A model generated the notes under the pieces. The model was given only the letters and a program-made list of their open reading frames with translations. It did no database searches and had not been told where the DNA came from. Below are positions 26,140 through 34,958 of a stretch of 63,419 nt of DNA, piece after piece. Position 1 is the stretch's first letter. Every line of letters starts with the position of its first letter. This stretch comes from Bacteroidales bacterium (lineage in GTDB: Bacteria > Bacteroidota > Bacteroidia > Bacteroidales > UBA932). A program made the position numbers and the translations under genes. The stretch spans positions 1-63,419 of the forward strand of contig WRMN01000009.1 of the NCBI GenBank assembly GCA_009777095.1, read 5' to 3'.

Positions 26140-27147
26140 TCATATCATACTGCTCTGCCTGACAATTAAAGACGAACGTATAAGTTTGGCGCAGGGTTCT
26201 CGATAACCTTCTTGAATTTTGATGAATAGCCGAACGGCTGCCTTACCTATGTCAGCAGGGTGTTGTTCTATGGTAGTCATGGGCGGGTCAATATAAGAGG
26301 TGAACGGCTCGTTGGCAAAGCCTGTTATAGCTATATCCTGAGGAATATGCAAACCTTTCATTTTGAAGAACGACAGGGCGCCCAAGGCCGAATAATCACT
26401 TGCCGAGAAGATAGCTTCAGGAAGGTCTTTTTTCTGCCACATTTGTTTGGCGATTTCCAATCCTTTTTCTTCCCGCAAAACACTTTCGAAAATCCATTCT
26501 TTCGGTACTGTAATCTTGTAGTCTTTCATAGCATCAAGATAGCCGCGCAAGCGCTCATTCCAGATATGCACATGCAGATAACCCGAAAAATGTACAATTT
26601 TTCTTAAACCAAGCGACAGCAGGTGTTCTGTGGCCATCTTAGCTCCAATGTAGTCATCAATCATCACTTTATAACGGGCGTCTGGAAGATAACGGTCGAA
26701 ATATACAATGGGAATCCCGCTGCTTTCTACTTTTCTCAGATGTTCGTAGTTGTTCTTTTCAGCAGCGACGGCTACCAGCAGTCCTTCTACTGCACCGTTA
26801 CAAAGCATATCAAGGGCTACCTTCTCTAACCGTACTTCTTCATTCGATTGACAAATAAGCACATTGTAGCCTGCTTTGGTAGCTTCCGACTCAATAGCGC
26901 TAATGGTTTTAGAGAAAAAATTCCTATCAATACGTGGAATGATGACACCAATGGTGTTAGCCTTGCCTTTTTTTAGGCTAAGGGCAATGCTGTTTTTCCT
27001 ATAGCCCATTTGCCGCGCCATGTCAATTACTAAATGTTTGACTTCGGTACTTATAATTGAATGGTCGGCTAAGGCGCGCGATACTGTCGAAGCTGAAATT
27101 TTTAGCTCCTTGGCGATGTCGTATATGGTAACACGATTGTTTTTCAT
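26140..27147 (-). CDS. LacI/GalR family transcriptional regulator
   Basis: This 335-residue protein has the N-terminal LacI helix-turn-helix VTIYDIAKELKISASTVSRA, followed by the hinge region. A periplasmic-binding-protein-like effector domain follows (NTIGVIIPRIDRNFFSKTI, GLRKIVHFSGYLHVHIWNER, DIAITGFANEPFTSYIDPPM). It is transcribed towards the VOC gene. The two 22-bp palindromes at 3040 and 24842 are the obvious targets. The effector is probably a sugar from the pathway of the upstream operon. Whether it represses or activates cannot be told, though the operator just after the SusC start site favours repression. Confidence 0.92.
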   Translation of the reverse strand: MKNNRVTIYDIAKELKISASTVSRALADHSIISTEVKHLVIDMARQMGYRKNSIALSLKKGKANTIGVIIPRIDRNFFSKTISAIESEATKAGYNVLICQSNEEVRLEKVALDMLCNGAVEGLLVAVAAEKNNYEHLRKVESSGIPIVYFDRYLPDARYKVMIDDYIGAKMATEHLLSLGLRKIVHFSGYLHVHIWNERLRGYLDAMKDYKITVPKEWIFESVLREEKGLEIAKQMWQKKDLPEAIFSASDYSALGALSFFKMKGLHIPQDIAITGFANEPFTSYIDPPMTTIEQHPADIGKAAVRLFIKIQEGYREPCAKLIRSSLIVRQSSMI

Positions 27148-27226
27148 CTATTATTTTAATTTCTGATTATTTGGTTATTTAATTTCTACTTATTATTGAG
27201 TAAGGGCTTACATCAAGGTATATGTT

Positions 27227-27817
27227 TTAATCATTAATCATCAATTTCAAATAAATCTCCCTGCACACCCAAGCGTCGGTGGCGGCGTAGCGCTGCTGCG
27301 GTTCTGTCAGCCTGTCAGCTTCCCAGTTGGTGAGCCGCTGCCCCTTTGAAATATGAATGTGCAATACTGCCTCGGCCATTTTCTTCAGGCTCTTGTGCGG
27401 GATACCGTATCGCTCTATTATGTTTTGTAAATCAAGAAAGTTCTCAGGAGAAAAATAAGCTAATTTGCGTAAAAGCCGTATGTCATCGTGAATAGCTGCG
27501 CCTACTTTCATAATTTGTTTATTAGCCAATAGCGCTGCAAGCTGTTTAGGAAAGCCTATTTTATTCAATCGAAACAGGTAGGCGCGCTTGTCGTCGGCCA
27601 ACTGCAGCAACGCTACTTTATGTATACGGCTATCCTCCGGATTAAAGGACGGCTTAGTTTCCGTGTCGAAACCCAGCAGGCTTTGCTGTGACAAATATGC
27701 CACCGCTGCATCTACCGCATTAATGGTGTCTATAACAAAAATTTTTCCATCAAAAGAAATGGCAGGCTCATTTGCCCCATCGTAATTTTCCATCATTGGC
27801 TTCATGTACTTTTTCAT
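27227..27817 (-). CDS. DEDD-type 3'-5' exonuclease
   Basis: This 196-residue protein has an RNase D/WRN-type exonuclease fold. The motifs are visible: FDTETKPSF (ExoI Asp and Glu), VGAAIHDDIRLLRKL (ExoII Asp) and RYAATDAWVCREIY (ExoIII Tyr and Asp). The frame opens at 27817 inside the end of recQ, a 50-base overlap. In-frame Met codons at residues 5, 8 and 9 are alternative starts, all still within recQ. The tight coupling suggests the exonuclease works with the helicase in DNA repair, like the exonuclease and helicase halves of WRN. Confidence 0.85.
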   Translation of the reverse strand: MKKYMKPMMENYDGANEPAISFDGKIFVIDTINAVDAAVAYLSQQSLLGFDTETKPSFNPEDSRIHKVALLQLADDKRAYLFRLNKIGFPKQLAALLANKQIMKVGAAIHDDIRLLRKLAYFSPENFLDLQNIIERYGIPHKSLKKMAEAVLHIHISKGQRLTNWEADRLTEPQQRYAATDAWVCREIYLKLMIND

Positions 27818-29672
27818 TTTCTATTAACCATCGCAGCGCTTTCAACGTTTTGCTGTTCTCGCCTTTAATAGCGTCAACGCATTGCTCGATGGTAACCTCA
27901 TTCTCGTTAATTATTTTTTTTACAGCTGATATTATTTTTTCAAATTCGTAGCTGCTCATATCAAGTGCGTTTTTGGCAGTGCATACATCACATCGGCCGC
28001 ATGGAAGACTGTCGGTTTCGCCAAAATAATCCAATAATTGCCGACTACGACACTTTGTAGCAGATTGGGCATACTGCAACATGGCTGCCATGCGCTGATC
28101 GTAACGTTCCATACGCAGCTGGTAGCTTTCTTTCGATATGCGCAGGTTCTTTTCGTCTAAACGTTCTTCGTTGAAAATAATCAGCGGCGTACGTTTGCGC
28201 GGAATGTAGGCAATCACATGCCGTTTCGCTAAGCGCAGGAGGTAGTCGCAGACGGTATTCAAAGGCAGTTCCGCTATTCTTGCTACGTAGGTTTCGTCAA
28301 TGCCGGTGTAATTGGAAAACAGGCCGGGATAAATACGCAGCAATATTTTGATAAACCGATCTAAGTCGGTGTTCGTTACCTGTATCTTGTATAACTCATC
28401 GCGATGAATGGTAAACATAATGCGCGTAGGGTTGTTCAATTCGTCGGTTACCTCAAGATAGCCGTCACGCTGTAGACATTGCAGGGCGCTGTAGGCCGTT
28501 AGCGAGTGGGTATGGTAGCGTTGAGCAAAATCCATCAAACTGAAATCGTGCGTAACGCCCTTGCCTGCGCCGTAGGGATAATTATAAAAACTGTAAACGT
28601 TCTGATATACTTTTCTTATGGTTTCCATAGGCGGGAAAGCTACCTTGAAACGTTGCTGCAGGCTTATTTTATCGGCTTCATTGCAAAGTAATACGGCATA
28701 AGAGGTTTTCTCGTCTCGGCCGCCGCGGCCTGCTTCCTGAAAATAAGCCTCAATACTTTCGGGCAGGTCGATATGCACCACTAAGCGGACATCGGGCTTA
28801 TCAATACCCATGCCGAAAGCATTGGTACAAACCACCACCCGTATGCGCCCCTGCTTCCAATCGTCTTGTTTGGCGCTGCGTTGTTCGGCGCTTAAACCGG
28901 CATGGTAAAAATCGGCGCTGATGCCGTTTTTTATTAACAGTGCAGCTATTTCCTGCGTAGTTTTACGGTTACGCACATATACAATCGCTGTGCCAAGAAT
29001 ACTCCGACATATTTTCAATAATTCTTTCTGTTTGTTTTCCGTTCGGCGTACTACATATACTAAATTCTTCCGTTCAAAACTTTTTTGCAGCAGGTTGGGG
29101 GCTTTGAATTTCAATTTTTCCATAATATCCTGCGCTACCTCCGGCGTTGCAGTAGCGGTAAGGGCCAACATCGGCGCCTCTGGCAGCAATTCACGTATGG
29201 CGGCTATTTGCAGGTACGAGGGACGAAAATCGTAGCCCCACTGCGAGATACAATGCGCCTCGTCAACCGCTATCAGGTTTACGTTCATTTTCTGCACCCT
29301 CGCTCTGAACAGTTCTGTTCCCAAGCGCTCCGGCGAAAGGTACAGGAATTTATAATCGCCGTAGGCGGCATTATCCAAGGCCACGTCCATTTCGTGCGCC
29401 GTCATGCCCGAATGTACGGACAAGGCTTTGATGCCCCGCTTTTTCAGATTTTCTACCTGATCTTTCATCAAGGCAATCAAAGGGGTGATTACCAAGCAAA
29501 TTCCCGATTTAGCCAAGGCAGGAACCTGAAAGGTAATCGACTTTCCGCCGCCTGTAGGCATCAGCGCCAAAACATCTTCGCCAGCGTAAGCTTTTTGTAC
29601 GATGCTTTCCTGTAAAGGCCTAAATGCTGTGTAGCCCCAATATTCTTTTAATATTTGATGAAAAAGATTCAA
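27768..29672 (-). CDS. recQ: ATP-dependent DNA helicase RecQ
   Basis: This 634-residue protein has the Walker A motif MPTGGGKSITFQVPA, the DEAH box in AVDEAHCISQWGYDFRPSY, and the helicase C-terminal motif QEAGRGGRDEKTSYA. The RQC zinc-binding cysteines are in CRSRQLLDYFGETD plus CGRCDVC. No HRDC domain follows the winged-helix part; the protein ends soon after NDGKLRWGK. RecQ unwinds forked and recombination intermediates 3' to 5'. It is the upstream member of the pair with the exonuclease gene. Confidence 0.95.
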   Translation of the reverse strand: MNLFHQILKEYWGYTAFRPLQESIVQKAYAGEDVLALMPTGGGKSITFQVPALAKSGICLVITPLIALMKDQVENLKKRGIKALSVHSGMTAHEMDVALDNAAYGDYKFLYLSPERLGTELFRARVQKMNVNLIAVDEAHCISQWGYDFRPSYLQIAAIRELLPEAPMLALTATATPEVAQDIMEKLKFKAPNLLQKSFERKNLVYVVRRTENKQKELLKICRSILGTAIVYVRNRKTTQEIAALLIKNGISADFYHAGLSAEQRSAKQDDWKQGRIRVVVCTNAFGMGIDKPDVRLVVHIDLPESIEAYFQEAGRGGRDEKTSYAVLLCNEADKISLQQRFKVAFPPMETIRKVYQNVYSFYNYPYGAGKGVTHDFSLMDFAQRYHTHSLTAYSALQCLQRDGYLEVTDELNNPTRIMFTIHRDELYKIQVTNTDLDRFIKILLRIYPGLFSNYTGIDETYVARIAELPLNTVCDYLLRLAKRHVIAYIPRKRTPLIIFNEERLDEKNLRISKESYQLRMERYDQRMAAMLQYAQSATKCRSRQLLDYFGETDSLPCGRCDVCTAKNALDMSSYEFEKIISAVKKIINENEVTIEQCVDAIKGENSKTLKALRWLIENEKVHEANDGKLRWGK

Positions 29673-29769
29673 ATCTTTTAAATAAACTTCAAAATTACAA
29701 AAAAATTCTTATCTTTACACTCCTTTTACCTAATTTGATAAAAATGTAATAATATAAAAATAATTCATT

Positions 29770-31362
29770 ATGAGTAAGTTAGATCTAACTATCTATGGTA
29801 TTGCCGGAGTTAAAGAGGTGATACACAATCCTTCTTACGAACAACTGTTTCAGGCCGAAATGAGTTCCGAAAATGAAGGCTTTGAAAAAGGCGTATTGAC
29901 CAATATCGGCGCTGTGGCCGTAAAAACAGGCGTATTTACAGGCCGTTCGCCTAAAGACCGTTACATTGTGGAAGATGCCGTATCGAAAAACACTATTTGG
30001 TGGGACGGGGTAATTAACCGTCCGGTAAGCCCCGAAATATGGAAGGAATTAAAAGGCTTGGTTCAACATGAGCTTTCCAATAAAGAAAAACTGTATGTAG
30101 TTGATACCTATTGTGGTACTAATAAAGATACCCGCATGAAAGTACGTTTTATTATGGAAGTGGCCTGGCAGGCGCACTTTGTAACCAATATGTTTATCCG
30201 TCCTTCCCACTACGAATTGGCCAACTACGGCGAGCCTGATTTTGTGGTGATGAACGGCTCCAAATGTACGAACCCCAATTGGAAAGAACATGGTTTAAAT
30301 TCTGAAGTGTTTGTACTGTTTAACCTTACAGAAAAGCTGCAAATTATCGGCGGCACCTGGTATGGCGGTGAAATGAAGAAGGGTATGTTTTCCATGATGA
30401 ACTACTACCTGCCGCAAAAGGGCATGGCTTCCATGCACTGTTCGGCCAACGTAGGCGAAAAGGGCGATGTGGCTATTTTCTTCGGCTTGTCGGGAACCGG
30501 TAAGACCACCCTCTCGGCCGACCCCAAGCGCTACCTTATCGGCGACGACGAACACGGCTGGGACGATAATGGCATATTTAACTATGAAGGAGGCTGTTAC
30601 GCAAAAACCATCAACCTGAGCAAAGAAAATGAGCCGGATATCTGGCGCGCCATTAAACGCGACGCCTTGCTGGAAAATGTTACCGTGCTTCCTGACGGTT
30701 CAGTTGATTACGCCGACGGTTCGGTTACTGAAAATACCCGCGTATCTTATCCGATTTATCATATTAATAAGATAGTATTGCCATCGAAGGCAGGTCATGC
30801 AAGCAAGATTATTTACCTTTCGGCCGATGCTTTCGGCGTATTGCCTCCTGTCTCCATTTTGGACGAAGCGCAGGCGCAATACCACTTCCTTTGCGGTTAT
30901 ACCTCTAAATTGGCCGGAACGGAGCGCGGCATTACCGAGCCACTGCCTTCTTTCTCGCCAGCCTTCGGCGAAGCTTTTCTGACCTTGCACCCCACTGTCT
31001 ATGCTGCTACTTTAGTAGGTAAGATGAAGCAGCACGACGCTAAGGCCTATTTGGTGAATACAGGGTGGAACGGTACAGGCAAGCGCATATCCATTAAAGA
31101 TACCCGCGCCATTATAGACGCTATTATAGACGGCTCTATTGATAAAGCCGAAACCGTACATATTCCCATTTTGAACCTGACGGCTCCGAAAGCCCTGAAC
31201 AATGTTTCGGAAGGCATTCTCGACCCGCGCGAGACCTATAAAGACCTGAAAGAATGGGAAGAAAAGGCCAAGAGTTTGGGTGCAAAATATGTCAAAAATT
31301 TTGAACAGTATTGCGACACTGAGGCCGGAAAAGCCCTGATTCCCGCCGGCCCGCAGTTGTAA
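29770..31362 (+). CDS. pckA: Phosphoenolpyruvate carboxykinase (ATP)
   Basis: This 530-residue enzyme has the expected length. The kinase-1a P-loop [16 protein letters not shown], the early [13 protein letters not shown] block, the PEPCK motif [20 protein letters not shown] and the late ILDPRETY are all present. It converts oxaloacetate and PEP. In fermentative Bacteroidetes it commonly runs towards oxaloacetate and CO2 fixation for succinate formation. It is divergent from recQ, with about 97 bp between them that holds a TATCTTTA element resembling the -7 box. Confidence 0.97.
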   Translation: MSKLDLTIYGIAGVKEVIHNPSYEQLFQAEMSSENEGFEKGVLTNIGAVAVKTGVFTGRSPKDRYIVEDAVSKNTIWWDGVINRPVSPEIWKELKGLVQHELSNKEKLYVVDTYCGTNKDTRMKVRFIMEVAWQAHFVTNMFIRPSHYELANYGEPDFVVMNGSKCTNPNWKEHGLNSEVFVLFNLTEKLQIIGGTWYGGEMKKGMFSMMNYYLPQKGMASMHCSANVGEKGDVAIFFGLSGTGKTTLSADPKRYLIGDDEHGWDDNGIFNYEGGCYAKTINLSKENEPDIWRAIKRDALLENVTVLPDGSVDYADGSVTENTRVSYPIYHINKIVLPSKAGHASKIIYLSADAFGVLPPVSILDEAQAQYHFLCGYTSKLAGTERGITEPLPSFSPAFGEAFLTLHPTVYAATLVGKMKQHDAKAYLVNTGWNGTGKRISIKDTRAIIDAIIDGSIDKAETVHIPILNLTAPKALNNVSEGILDPRETYKDLKEWEEKAKSLGAKYVKNFEQYCDTEAGKALIPAGPQL

Positions 31363-31363
31363 T

Positions 31364-31393
31364 GAATTGACAATTGATAATTGAGAATTGATA
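31364..31393 (+). repeat. AATTGA-rich short tandem repeat
   Basis: Three to four imperfect copies of GAATTGATAATTGA-type units fill the gap between the pckA stop and the next start codon. A very similar stretch lies in frame inside the mtaB-like gene at 43283-43312. It looks like a dispersed intergenic repeat of this genome. Confidence 0.7.
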
Positions 31394-32134
31394 ATGAAAA
31401 AAATACTATTAGTCCTTATTGCTGCAACATTGCTTACTTCCGTCTATGCTCAGGACTTATTGGTTATAGAAGGTAATTCCATCAATTGCAGGATAAACAG
31501 AGAATATAAGAATTATGTGTCTTATACTTACAGAGAAGGTAAGGATATACGGGAAGGCTTGGTAGAAAGAAGCAAAATAACGGCTATGGTAAAAGATTTT
31601 TATGCAGAGTCAGATATATCGAAAGAAGCAATTAATGCACTTTCAGATGCTAAAGGTGTTCCTTGGTTAATAGGGATTTCTTTTGGCGGAGGCTATCGTA
31701 TTGCTCGTACAGCTTCGGGTGCAGATGCCGATTCTGTGAACAGTACAAGATTGGGATATGTAATAGAAGGCAATGCTAACTATTATTTTAACGACTATCT
31801 CGGTTGCGGTCTTAAACTCTCTATGCACAGGGCCAAAGAAAGTATAACTGCCTTCTTCATAGGCCCTGAATTTGCTGTAAGGTACTTAAGCCCTACGAAA
31901 AAAAATGCGCTCTACTCCAATGTGGCTATAGGCTACACGGGATATAGCGACAAAACATCTTTCGCGAGTACTTATGCTTTAGCCTTCGATGTAGGTTATG
32001 ATATAGGCATTTCGAGGCTTTTTGCCGTGGGGCTTCAGCTGTCTTCTTTTTGGAGTTCTGTTAAGATTGACGATACGAGAAGCGAAGGTTTAGCCCGAAT
32101 AGACCTTACTGTCGGCCTGAAAATTCGTCTTTAA
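31394..32134 (+). CDS. Outer-membrane beta-barrel-like protein
   Basis: I start at ATG 31394. The protein has 246 residues with a signal peptide (MKKILLVLIAATLLTSVYAQ). An N-terminal stretch of about 70 residues is followed by a C-terminal region of alternating aromatic and small residues ending VGLKIRL, as in small porin-like barrels (GCGLKLSMHRAKES, GPEFAVRYLSP, NVAIGYTGYSDK). It sits behind the AATTGA repeat, 31 bp after pckA. The function is unknown. It is the first of a group of accessory-looking genes. Confidence 0.65.
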   Translation: MKKILLVLIAATLLTSVYAQDLLVIEGNSINCRINREYKNYVSYTYREGKDIREGLVERSKITAMVKDFYAESDISKEAINALSDAKGVPWLIGISFGGGYRIARTASGADADSVNSTRLGYVIEGNANYYFNDYLGCGLKLSMHRAKESITAFFIGPEFAVRYLSPTKKNALYSNVAIGYTGYSDKTSFASTYALAFDVGYDIGISRLFAVGLQLSSFWSSVKIDDTRSEGLARIDLTVGLKIRL

Positions 32135-32158
32135 GAGTATTAATTATTTGTTAAATTT

Positions 32159-32209
32159 TATATTTGCAAAATAATTCTGTAAAATTACTGAATATGGATA
32201 GATAAAGAT
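32159..32209 (+). repeat. 51-bp direct repeat, copy 1 (rhuM promoter and leader)
   Basis: This stretch matches 33396-33446 at 47 of 51 positions. It contains TATATTTG (32159-32166), a -7 type element, and runs into the ATG of rhuM; in copy 2 the ATG has become ATT. The -33 element is not convincing in either copy. The two copies bracket the rhuM gene exactly. Confidence 0.85.
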
Positions 32210-33230
32210 GAAAAACAACGAGATACAACACACACACCCTAATTTTATTATCTACGAGACAGAAGATAATGTTGCCAAAGTATCGGTACGATTAGCAGAA
32301 GAAACAGTTTGGCTAACACAAAAGCAGTTGGCTGAAATTTTTGACACTACACGAGAAAATGTAGTTCAACACATAAAAAACATTCTGCAAGAGGGTGAAT
32401 TACCCGAATATCGAACTTGTAAGAAATTCTTACAAGTTCAAGTCGAAGGTAATCGTCAAGTTAAGAGAGATATAGACCATTACAATCTTGATATGATTAT
32501 TTCACTTGGTTATCGTATCAATTCCAAAGTTGCAACAAAATTTCGTCAGTGGGCAACGGAACGACTTAAAGAATACATTGTAAAAGGTTTTACGCTTGAC
32601 GATGAACGATTGAAAAATGGAGGCGGTCGTTATTTTCGAGAACTTTTGCAACGCATTCGCGATATTCGTTCTTCCGAAAGAAATTTGTGGCAACAAGTTA
32701 CGGACATTTATGCAACAAGTGTGGATTATGACTCCCGTAGCACAATAACAATAGATTTTTTTGCCACCGTACAAAATAAAATGCACTATGCCGTTCACAG
32801 ACAAACAGCAGCCGAAGTAGTTTACACTCGTGTTGATAACGAAAAAGTTATGCTTGGAATGACCAACTTTAAGGGAAACTACATTACAAAAGAAGATGTC
32901 AGAATTGCCAAAAACTACCTTTCTGAACTCGAGTTACAAAAACTCAACTTGCTGACAGAAGGTTTTTTGGGTTATGCCGAATTGCAAGCATTAGAGCAAA
33001 AACCAATGACAATGAATGATTGGAAAAAATTTTTAGACCAGCAACTTAAAATGTTAAACAAAGACATTTTAAACGATAAAGGAAAAATTTCACACAAGCA
33101 AGCAATAGAAAAAGCCGAAAAAGAATTTGAAATTTACCGCCAACGTGAAATGAAACAGTTGGAAAGTGATTTTGATAGAGCAGTAAAACAATTAACCCCA
33201 AAATCAGGAGATGAAGACAAATTTTGTTGA
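32208..33230 (+). CDS. RhuM family protein
   Basis: This 340-residue protein has the RhuM-family layout. An N-terminal winged-helix-like part (EETVWLTQKQLAEIFDTTRE NV) is followed by DIDHYNLDMIISLGYRINSK and FRQWATERLKEYIVKGFTLD. The C-terminal half has long charged helices. RhuM proteins are widespread on accessory and pathogenicity islands and their function is not established. The base composition is more AT-rich than the housekeeping genes nearby. The 51-bp direct repeats on both sides suggest it arrived or duplicated as a unit. Confidence 0.88.
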   Translation: MKNNEIQHTHPNFIIYETEDNVAKVSVRLAEETVWLTQKQLAEIFDTTRENVVQHIKNILQEGELPEYRTCKKFLQVQVEGNRQVKRDIDHYNLDMIISLGYRINSKVATKFRQWATERLKEYIVKGFTLDDERLKNGGGRYFRELLQRIRDIRSSERNLWQQVTDIYATSVDYDSRSTITIDFFATVQNKMHYAVHRQTAAEVVYTRVDNEKVMLGMTNFKGNYITKEDVRIAKNYLSELELQKLNLLTEGFLGYAELQALEQKPMTMNDWKKFLDQQLKMLNKDILNDKGKISHKQAIEKAEKEFEIYRQREMKQLESDFDRAVKQLTPKSGDEDKFC

Positions 33231-33306
33231 AGAAAAACCTGCCCATAACTGGCGGTTAGACGAACTGCCTCTGCCTTTCGCTCCTCACGGAGCTTGGCAG
33301 CCTGCT

Positions 33307-33358
33307 CGTCATTGTGAGCCGCGAAGCAACCGCGTCATTGCGAGGCACGAAGCAATCT
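33307..33358. repeat. Two copies of the GTCATTGCGAGG...GAAGCAATC repeat
   Basis: A diverged unit at 33307-33330 and a good unit at 33333-33358 (CGTCATTGCGAGGCACGAAG then CAATCT) belong to the same dispersed repeat that occurs three times inside the mtaB-like gene. A CTGCC/GGCAG hairpin enclosing GCTCC/GGAGC lies just upstream, at about 33265-33300. Nothing coding is visible in 33231-33395. Confidence 0.8.
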
Positions 33359-33395
33359 AAAATATCAAAAAATCTTCTTTCTCCAAAATATTCCC

Positions 33396-33446
33396 TATAT
33401 TTGCAAAATAATCATGTAAAATTACTGCCTATGGATAGATAAAGAT
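33396..33446 (+). repeat. 51-bp direct repeat, copy 2 (leader of the RNA candidate)
   Basis: This copy carries the same TATATTTG element (33396-33403) as the rhuM leader but ends in GATT where rhuM has its start codon GATG. It directly precedes the structured RNA candidate. Four mismatches separate the copies, in two adjacent pairs. Confidence 0.85.
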
Positions 33447-33650
33447 TAAAAACTTTTCCCTGAAACAGGGAATCACATAAAAGCGTTAGCTTTATTCTTG
33501 CTTTCAGAGACTTAGGAAATCTTCAAAAAGTAACAAGAGTAAGTGCCGAACGCTCACGTCATTTATCGGCGTGGGCCTACTTATTTGTTACTTTAAGGTA
33601 TCCTAAGACCTCTGAAAGCAAATAAAGTTAAATGTCCCGCGCTTTTTTAT
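33410..33650 (+). ncRNA. Candidate structured noncoding RNA with long rod hairpin
   Basis: A small hairpin TTCCCTG-AAA-CAGGGAA lies at 33456-33472. A long rod follows. AAAAGCG (33479-33485) pairs with CGCTTTT (33640-33646). 33486-33517 pairs with 33601-33631 with small bulges. 33527-33544 pairs with 33579-33594, and an apical stem joins 33552-33558 with 33570-33576. The 3' strand runs into a T tract (33643-33650), like an intrinsic terminator. A TATATTTG element at 33396 could start it near 33410. No frame of any length is open. The rod-with-bubbles shape recalls 6S RNA, but I cannot confirm that, and a hairpin-rich mobile repeat is the alternative. Confidence 0.5.
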
Positions 33651-33699
33651 TTTAATAACCGCCTGTTGGGGACTTGGGGCAACAAATTTTATTCCAATT

Positions 33700-33927
33700 A
33701 TGAAAAAAAATATTTGTTTTTTGATGAAAACCTTTGTGGTTTTAAGTTTATTTTTTGTAGTGGCTTGCAGTGATGACGAAGATGGCAACGGAGCTGATAT
33801 TCCGAGTGGGGGATTGCAGGTAGGACAGCCTTACCAAGGCGGAATTGTAGCATATATTGATGAGACAGGACAGCATGGGTTGCACGCAAGTCTGCGGATT
33901 GTTCCTGCATACAGCGAGAGAAAATAA
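33700..33927 (+). pseudogene. Truncated lipoprotein of the Lcl/DUF1566 type
   Basis: This 75-residue frame has a signal peptide and lipobox VVAC followed by an acidic linker. The start of the DUF1566/Lcl motif follows (PYQGGIVAYIDETGQHGL), after which the sequence abruptly changes to HASLRIVPAYSERK and stops. Full-length relatives continue for 100 or more residues after that motif. It therefore looks like a 5' remnant joined to unrelated DNA near 33880. Confidence 0.6.
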
Positions 33928-33994
33928 GCTTGAAAGTGATGTGAAATTGATAAATTAGAAAAAGTAAAAATAAACATTTTAAAAATTTAAAAAC

Positions 33995-34831
33995 ATGGAA
34001 AATACTAATCAAACACAAGAAGTAAGTGTAAAAACTAAAGCAATAGCAAAATGGGCTATTGCAGTCTCAACTATTAGCCTACTCTTTACCGCATACGCTA
34101 CTATTAGACCTTTTGATAAAGAAAATTTTTCCGTTGAGGGTGCAAAAGAATTGCGGATTAGCGAACATTGGGGACAATTATATTTCTACCACTACTTTGT
34201 AATTAAAAACGATGGAGAAAAACAAGGTGCTATTACGTCTATTGATGCTTTAATAGTTCCATTAGAAGGTCAAAAATACGAAAAATACCTTTCTGCACAA
34301 TCTTACGGAATAGGCTCTGATTCTTACCCTATTGTTAACATATCTTTTAACCCCAATAATATATGTGAGAGCTATTTTGTATTATCTGATGAACTTGGAA
34401 GAGAAAGAAGAGAAGGTGTTACAAAGTGGTCAATACGAAGGAATAATGAAATTGAAGCAATAGAGAAAGAAAGTGACTGGGATTACAGACCTAAAGAATT
34501 AGGTTATTCTGTATATTCTTCTTTACAAAACTTTATTCAAGAAGGATTTAAAGATTTTACAATTGGAAAATATCAATATATAATTGCTTTTACAAAAAAT
34601 TACGAGAGCAAGCCATTTTATTTTAAGTGTTATGATTTTGTCATACACCAAACTGATTTGCAAATTTTGAATAATGGAATAAAAAATTATGGAATAGGAG
34701 GATTCTTAACTACATTAAATCTTACTCCACACGACTGCCAGACAACAGTTAAATTAACTTTAAATGAAGACAAAGAATTAAGGGGTAGTCTGTTAAATAA
34801 ATTGCTTGCTTGCAAATCCAAACCAAAGTAA
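33995..34831 (+). CDS. Single-pass membrane protein, function unknown
   Basis: This 278-residue protein has one membrane segment at about residues 22-45 (KWAIAVSTISLLFTAYATIR). The rest is a soluble domain that would lie outside the cytoplasm, with several aromatic-rich strands (GQLYFYHYFVIKNDGEKQG, YQYIIAFTKNYESKPFYFKC). No family was recognised. It is AT-rich and lacks operon partners, so it is probably accessory. The start at 33995 follows an A-rich leader. Confidence 0.55.
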   Translation: MENTNQTQEVSVKTKAIAKWAIAVSTISLLFTAYATIRPFDKENFSVEGAKELRISEHWGQLYFYHYFVIKNDGEKQGAITSIDALIVPLEGQKYEKYLSAQSYGIGSDSYPIVNISFNPNNICESYFVLSDELGRERREGVTKWSIRRNNEIEAIEKESDWDYRPKELGYSVYSSLQNFIQEGFKDFTIGKYQYIIAFTKNYESKPFYFKCYDFVIHQTDLQILNNGIKNYGIGGFLTTLNLTPHDCQTTVKLTLNEDKELRGSLLNKLLACKSKPK

Positions 34832-34892
34832 GTCTTTGAGTGAAACAGATATTTGCGAAATTTTTTTTACAAAAATGGCGTTGTATTTACAA

Positions 34893-34948
34893 GCTCCGAA
34901 GGAGCAGAACATGGATAACCGCAGGTAAGCGAAGTGTAACCTGCGGTT
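34893..34948. repeat. Two adjacent hairpins
   Basis: GCTCC-GAA-GGAGC (34893-34905) is followed by AACCGCAGGT (34917-34926) and its exact reverse complement ACCTGCGGTT (34939-34948). They lie between two convergent genes and may end transcripts from both sides, although no strong T tract follows. Confidence 0.55.
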
Positions 34949-34958
34949 AGACTCGCCT

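Noticed and set aside
33243-34952. CGGTTAGAC core-like words at about 33253 and 34944, in the rhuM and orphan-gene stretch, as possible integron attC sites
   Set aside because: The matching inverse core is missing at both places, there is no integrase gene, and the hairpins are too short and simple. Two matches of a nine-base word are not enough.
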